Positions 6,412 through 9,263 of a stretch of DNA of 9,263 nt are shown here, piece after piece. The stretch's first letter is position 1; each line of letters begins with the position of its first letter. The position numbers were made by a program, and so were the translations under genes. Origin of the DNA: an uncultured bacterium. GTDB lineage: Bacteria > Methylomirabilota > Methylomirabilia > Rokubacteriales > CSP1-6. The stretch is taken from positions 1 through 9,263 of the forward strand of contig CAMLFJ010000089.1 in NCBI GenBank assembly GCA_946479205.1, written 5' to 3'. The notes beneath the pieces were generated by a model that made no database searches, had not been told where the DNA came from, and saw only the letters and a program-made list of their open reading frames with translations.

Positions 6412-6438
6412 TTCACGCAGTTCGACAAAGGGGTCCCC

Positions 6439-7230
6439 ATGGATCTGGGCATCAAGGGCAAGACCGCCCTCGTGGTGGCGGCGAGCAAGGGCATGGGCAA
6501 GGCGAGCGCGCTGGGGCTCGCCGCGGAAGGCGCGCGGGTCGTGATGTGCGCGCGCGGCGAAGCGGCGCTCCACGATGCGGCCGGGGAGGTCAAGCGGCAG
6601 ACCGGCGCGGAAGTGCTGGCCCTGACCGCGGACGCGAGCCGCGCCGCGGACATCTCGAAGGTGGTGGCGGAGGCCAACCGGGCCTTCGGCGGCGTGGACA
6701 TCCTGGTGGCCAACGTGGGCGGGCCGCCGCCCGGCCCCTTCGAGGCCATGACCGACGAGCACTGGACCAAGGCCTTCGAGCAGGTCCACCTCTCGACGGT
6801 GCGCTTCATCCGCGAAACGCTGCCCCACATGAAGAAGTCGCGCTGGGGCCGCATCCTCGCCATCCAGTCGAGCTCGGTGAAGCAGCCGGTGGACGGCCTC
6901 GTCCTCTCCAACGGCATCCGGCCCGGGATCGCGGGCCTCTTCAAGACCCTCGCGGGCGACCTGGCCAAGGACAACATCACGGTCAACCTGGTGCTGCCCG
7001 GTCGCATCCTGACCGACCGGTTCATCGAGCATCAGACCGACCGGGCCAAGCGCGCGGGCATCACGATGGAGCAGCAGATGGCGCTGTCCTCCGCCGACAT
7101 CCCGATGGGGCGGATCGGAGCGCCGGAGGAGTTCGCCGCGATGGTGGTCTTCCTCGCCTCCGCGCGCGCGTCCTACATCACGGGCACCGCGGTGCAGGTG
7201 GACGGCGGGCTGATCCGGAGCGTCGTGTAG
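6439..7230 (+). CDS. SDR-family protein with atypical active site
   Basis: A 263-residue short-chain dehydrogenase/reductase-fold protein, full length for the family. The Rossmann glycine motif is imperfect: VVAASKGMG at 12-20 keeps G18 and G20 but lacks the usual Thr-Gly. The NNAG motif reads ANVGG (91-95). The catalytic tetrad is degraded: Asn becomes His117, Tyr becomes Ser157 and Lys becomes Arg161, and only Ser (144-146) remains. The C-terminal ITGTAVQVDGG (247-257) is typical of SDRs. This pattern matches a known subgroup of beta-ketoacyl-ACP-reductase-like SDRs described as lacking a perfect NAD motif and tetrad, so the substitutions may be a subgroup trait. Oxidoreductase activity should not be assumed. 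AAAGGGG at 6427-6433 is the ribosome site for the ATG at 6439. It is probably co-transcribed with the HtrA-like gene upstream. Confidence 0.88.
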   Translation: MDLGIKGKTALVVAASKGMGKASALGLAAEGARVVMCARGEAALHDAAGEVKRQTGAEVLALTADASRAADISKVVAEANRAFGGVDILVANVGGPPPGPFEAMTDEHWTKAFEQVHLSTVRFIRETLPHMKKSRWGRILAIQSSSVKQPVDGLVLSNGIRPGIAGLFKTLAGDLAKDNITVNLVLPGRILTDRFIEHQTDRAKRAGITMEQQMALSSADIPMGRIGAPEEFAAMVVFLASARASYITGTAVQVDGGLIRSVV

Positions 7231-7240
7231 CTCCGGCCGC

Positions 7241-8065
7241 GTGGATGGGAAGCGCGGGCTCGTGATCGGCGCGCTCAGGACCGCGGCCGCGAACTTCCGC
7301 GCCCGCCGCGGGATGTTCCTGGCTTCGGGGCTCGCCTTCAACTTCATGGTGGGCCTCATCCCGGTGCTCTTCTTCTTCGTGTCGGTGGCCGGCTTCGTGC
7401 TGAGCCGGCGCACCGTGATGGACGCGGTCCTCAACCAGCTCTCCGCGATCGTCCCGGTGTACAAGAACGAGCTCCACGAGGCCCTCGCCGCGATCATCCG
7501 GCGACGCCGCCTCTCGGGCCTCCTCGGCACCGCGGTGCTGCTCGTCTTCGCGAGCCAGCTCTTCAACTCGATCCGGGTGGTCCTGAGCGACATCTTCGGC
7601 TTCCGGGGCGGCCCCGGCTTCCTCCGCGGGATGCTGCGGGACATGGTGATGGTGGTGGCGATGGGCGTGCTCTTCCTCGGCAGCCTCGTGATCAGCGACG
7701 TCTTCGGCTGGCTCAAGATCCTGCTCTTCCAGACGATGGGGATCCCGTCCCAGTGGGTGCGCTCCTGGTCCCTCGCGCTGGCCCTGACGCTCAGCACCGC
7801 CTTCTTCTTCGTCCCCTACCGCTACTTCCCCCACCGCCGGGTCCCGGTGGGCGCGGCGCTCGCGGGGGCCCTCCTCGCCGCGGTCCTGTGGGAGGCGGCC
7901 AAGCAGCTCTTCCGCTGGTACATCCTCTCCTTCGGGGTCTACGACCAGGTCTACGGCCCCCTCGGCGTCCTGGTGGCGCTGGCCATGTTCGCCTACTACT
8001 CGGGCGTGGTCTTCATCCTGGGCGCGGAGTTCACCGCCGCCCTGATGCGGACCAGCCGCGGCTGA
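7241..8065 (+). CDS. YihY/BrkB-family inner-membrane protein
   Basis: A 274-residue integral membrane protein of the YihY/virulence factor BrkB family. Six hydrophobic segments are visible at about 29-53, 93-113, 133-155, 174-193, 203-221 and 238-262. Family hallmarks include ASGLAFNFMVGLIPVLFF near the N-terminus and YGPLGVLVAL followed by LGAEF near the C-terminus. The family has no firmly established biochemical role; the earlier ribonuclease BN assignment is regarded as mistaken. The GTG at 7241 is 11 nt after the SDR stop, without a clear ribosome site. A second in-frame GTG at 7262 is possible and would shorten it by seven residues. The short gap suggests transcription with the SDR gene upstream, but a functional connection is not evident. 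Confidence 0.9.
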   Translation: MDGKRGLVIGALRTAAANFRARRGMFLASGLAFNFMVGLIPVLFFFVSVAGFVLSRRTVMDAVLNQLSAIVPVYKNELHEALAAIIRRRRLSGLLGTAVLLVFASQLFNSIRVVLSDIFGFRGGPGFLRGMLRDMVMVVAMGVLFLGSLVISDVFGWLKILLFQTMGIPSQWVRSWSLALALTLSTAFFFVPYRYFPHRRVPVGAALAGALLAAVLWEAAKQLFRWYILSFGVYDQVYGPLGVLVALAMFAYYSGVVFILGAEFTAALMRTSRG

Positions 8066-8068
8066 TCT

Positions 8069-8078
8069 GTGCTAGGGT
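8069..8078 (+). promoter_or_regulatory. Extended -10 promoter for the CoA-transferase gene
   Basis: GTGCTAGGGT, with TG-C-TAGGGT, begins three nt after the YihY stop codon. The predicted transcription start, near 8085, leaves about three nt before the ATG at 8088, so the mRNA would be practically leaderless. No Shine-Dalgarno is visible. Same pattern as at 593 and 5476. Confidence 0.5.
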
Positions 8079-8087
8079 GATGCGGTC

Positions 8088-9263
8088 ATGGCCGACCCCC
8101 TCCGCCCGCCCCTTCACGGCGTGCGGGTCCTTGAGCTGGCCCACCTGATCGCGGGACCCATCTGCGGTATGTATCTCGCCGACATGGGCGCCGACGTGGT
8201 GAAGGTGGAGTCGCGGGAGGCGCCCGACGCGGGGCGCTCGGTGTACCCGCGCGCGGTCCGCAACGGCGAGGGCGTGCTCCACCTCACGGTCAACCGCAAC
8301 AAGCGCGGCATCTGTCTCGACGTCAAGCAACCGGAGGGCCGGGACGCGTTCCGCCGGCTCGCCGCGTGGGCCGACGTGATCATCGAGGGCTTCCGCGGCG
8401 GGGTGGCCGAGCGGCTCGGCATCGACTACGACTCGGTCAAGGGCGTGAACCCGCGCCTCATCTACTGCTCGATCTCCGCCTTCGGGCCCGACGGCCCCTG
8501 GCGCGAGAAACCCGGTCTCGACTCGCTCGCCCAGGCTCTCGGCGGCCTCATGGCGATCACCGGCGAGCCCGACGGCGGCCCCGTCCTCTGCGGGGCCCCG
8601 GTGGCCGACACTCTGGGCGGTATGCTCGCGATCCAGGGCATCCTCACCGCGCTGATCGCGCGCGCCGACAGTGGGCAAGGCCAACGAATAGACGCGTCGC
8701 TGCTGAACGGCATGCTCTTCGCCCACACCGCGCGGCTCTCCGTGTTCCACGAGACCGGCGAGGCGCTGCCGCGCTACGGGAGCGGCCATCCCGAGATCGT
8801 GCCCTACCAGTCGTTCCAGGCCGCGGACGGGTGGATCTTCGTGGCCGCGTGGGTGGACCGCCTGTGGCTGCCCTTCTGCAAGGCGGTCGGCATGGACGCG
8901 CTCGGCTCCGACCCGCGCTTCGCCACCCGAAAGGACCGGCTCGCCCACCGCGGAGAGCTGGAGGCGATCCTGACTCCGGTGTTCCGCGCGCGCCCGGTCG
9001 CCCACTGGATGGAGGTGCTCGAGCAGGCCGACGTGCTCTGCGCGCCGGTCAACGACTATCCCATGCTGGTCCGGCACCCCCAGGTGGTGGCGACCGGCTT
9101 CATCACCGAGCAGAGCCATCCGCGCGCGGGCACCTTCAAGACGGTGGCGACCCCGGTGAAGCTCGAGAAGACCCCGGGCACCATCCGCACCCCGGCGCCG
9201 CGGCTGGGCGAGCACAGCCGCGACGTGCTCGCCGAGGCCGGCTTCACGACCGCGGAGATCGAC
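8088..9263 (+). CDS. Family III CoA-transferase (CaiB/BaiF), partial at the right edge
   Basis: An open frame of 392 codons that reaches the window end without a stop. Family members are usually about 390-410 residues, so only a short tail is missing. The N-terminus GVRVLELAHLIAGPICGMYLADMGADVVKVE is the family signature, followed by NRNKRGICLD, the GPWREKPGLD segment and LGGLMAITGEP. The catalytic aspartate that forms the acyl anhydride intermediate in formyl-CoA transferase corresponds to Asp174 in GAPVADTLGG. The enzyme would move CoA between carboxylic acids in the cytoplasm by an ordered mechanism; the acid pair cannot be read from sequence. It has its own promoter-like motif 10 nt before the ATG, so it may start a new transcription unit rather than continue the YihY one. 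Confidence 0.93.
   Translation, partial: MADPLRPPLHGVRVLELAHLIAGPICGMYLADMGADVVKVESREAPDAGRSVYPRAVRNGEGVLHLTVNRNKRGICLDVKQPEGRDAFRRLAAWADVIIEGFRGGVAERLGIDYDSVKGVNPRLIYCSISAFGPDGPWREKPGLDSLAQALGGLMAITGEPDGGPVLCGAPVADTLGGMLAIQGILTALIARADSGQGQRIDASLLNGMLFAHTARLSVFHETGEALPRYGSGHPEIVPYQSFQAADGWIFVAAWVDRLWLPFCKAVGMDALGSDPRFATRKDRLAHRGELEAILTPVFRARPVAHWMEVLEQADVLCAPVNDYPMLVRHPQVVATGFITEQSHPRAGTFKTVATPVKLEKTPGTIRTPAPRLGEHSRDVLAEAGFTTAEID

Noticed and set aside
5479..7797. A 772-codon minus-strand open frame opposite the HtrA-like, SDR and YihY genes
   Set aside because: It is an antisense shadow caused by high GC. Its translation is low-complexity, rich in Arg/His/Ala and without domains, while the plus strand carries three recognisable families.

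Overview
This is a GC-rich (about 70% by eye) bacterial chromosomal window with tightly packed genes. It carries nine protein-coding genes, the last running off the right edge, and no RNA genes, insertion sequences or CRISPR arrays that I can see. The mix of a bacterial family-B DNA polymerase, a CaiB/BaiF CoA-transferase, an atypical SDR and a lipoprotein dienelactone-hydrolase-like protein, with very high GC, fits an uncultivated soil or sediment lineage such as Rokubacteria/Methylomirabilota or a deltaproteobacterium-like group. That placement is inference, not something the sequence proves.

Layout. Positions 1-199 hold a sigma70-type promoter and a leader of about 110 nt ahead of a small glycine-rich RRM RNA-binding protein (200-541), which is followed by a strong intrinsic terminator (554-589). 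A radical SAM protein of the SplB-like class (638-1618) comes next. It converges, with a 13-nt gap, on a minus-strand pair: a TPR protein (4456-3962) followed by a DNA polymerase II-type family-B polymerase (3965-1632). The TPR stop codon overlaps the polymerase's TTG start, so these two look translationally coupled. Divergent from the TPR gene is a lipoprotein alpha/beta hydrolase (4589-5446). Then, all on the plus strand, come an HtrA-like protein with a PDZ domain (5503-6411), an SDR-like protein (6439-7230), a YihY/BrkB membrane protein (7241-8065) and a family III CoA-transferase (8088 to the window edge).

Points that stand out. (1) The HtrA-like protein has lost all three catalytic residues (His to Tyr, Asp to Gly, Ser to Gly) and has no signal peptide, so it reads as a cytoplasmic pseudoprotease-PDZ protein. 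(2) Its downstream neighbour is an SDR whose catalytic Asn, Tyr and Lys positions are also substituted. (3) The polymerase has four perfectly phased 18-bp repeats (Pro-Ala-Ala-Ala-Val-Ser) inserted right after its catalytic DTDG motif. (4) The polymerase and the convergent radical SAM protein both end in a sliding-clamp-binding-like peptide (QGSLF-D and QLSLM-W), which hints at a shared replication or repair role. (5) Three genes share an extended -10 motif, GTGCTAGNGT, a short distance upstream, and a related TGGTATGCT precedes a fourth, predicting very short or absent leaders.

Nothing here forms an obvious multi-gene defence or mobile system. The best candidates for undescribed biology are the pseudo-HtrA/atypical-SDR pair and the clamp-linked radical SAM/PolB/TPR cluster.
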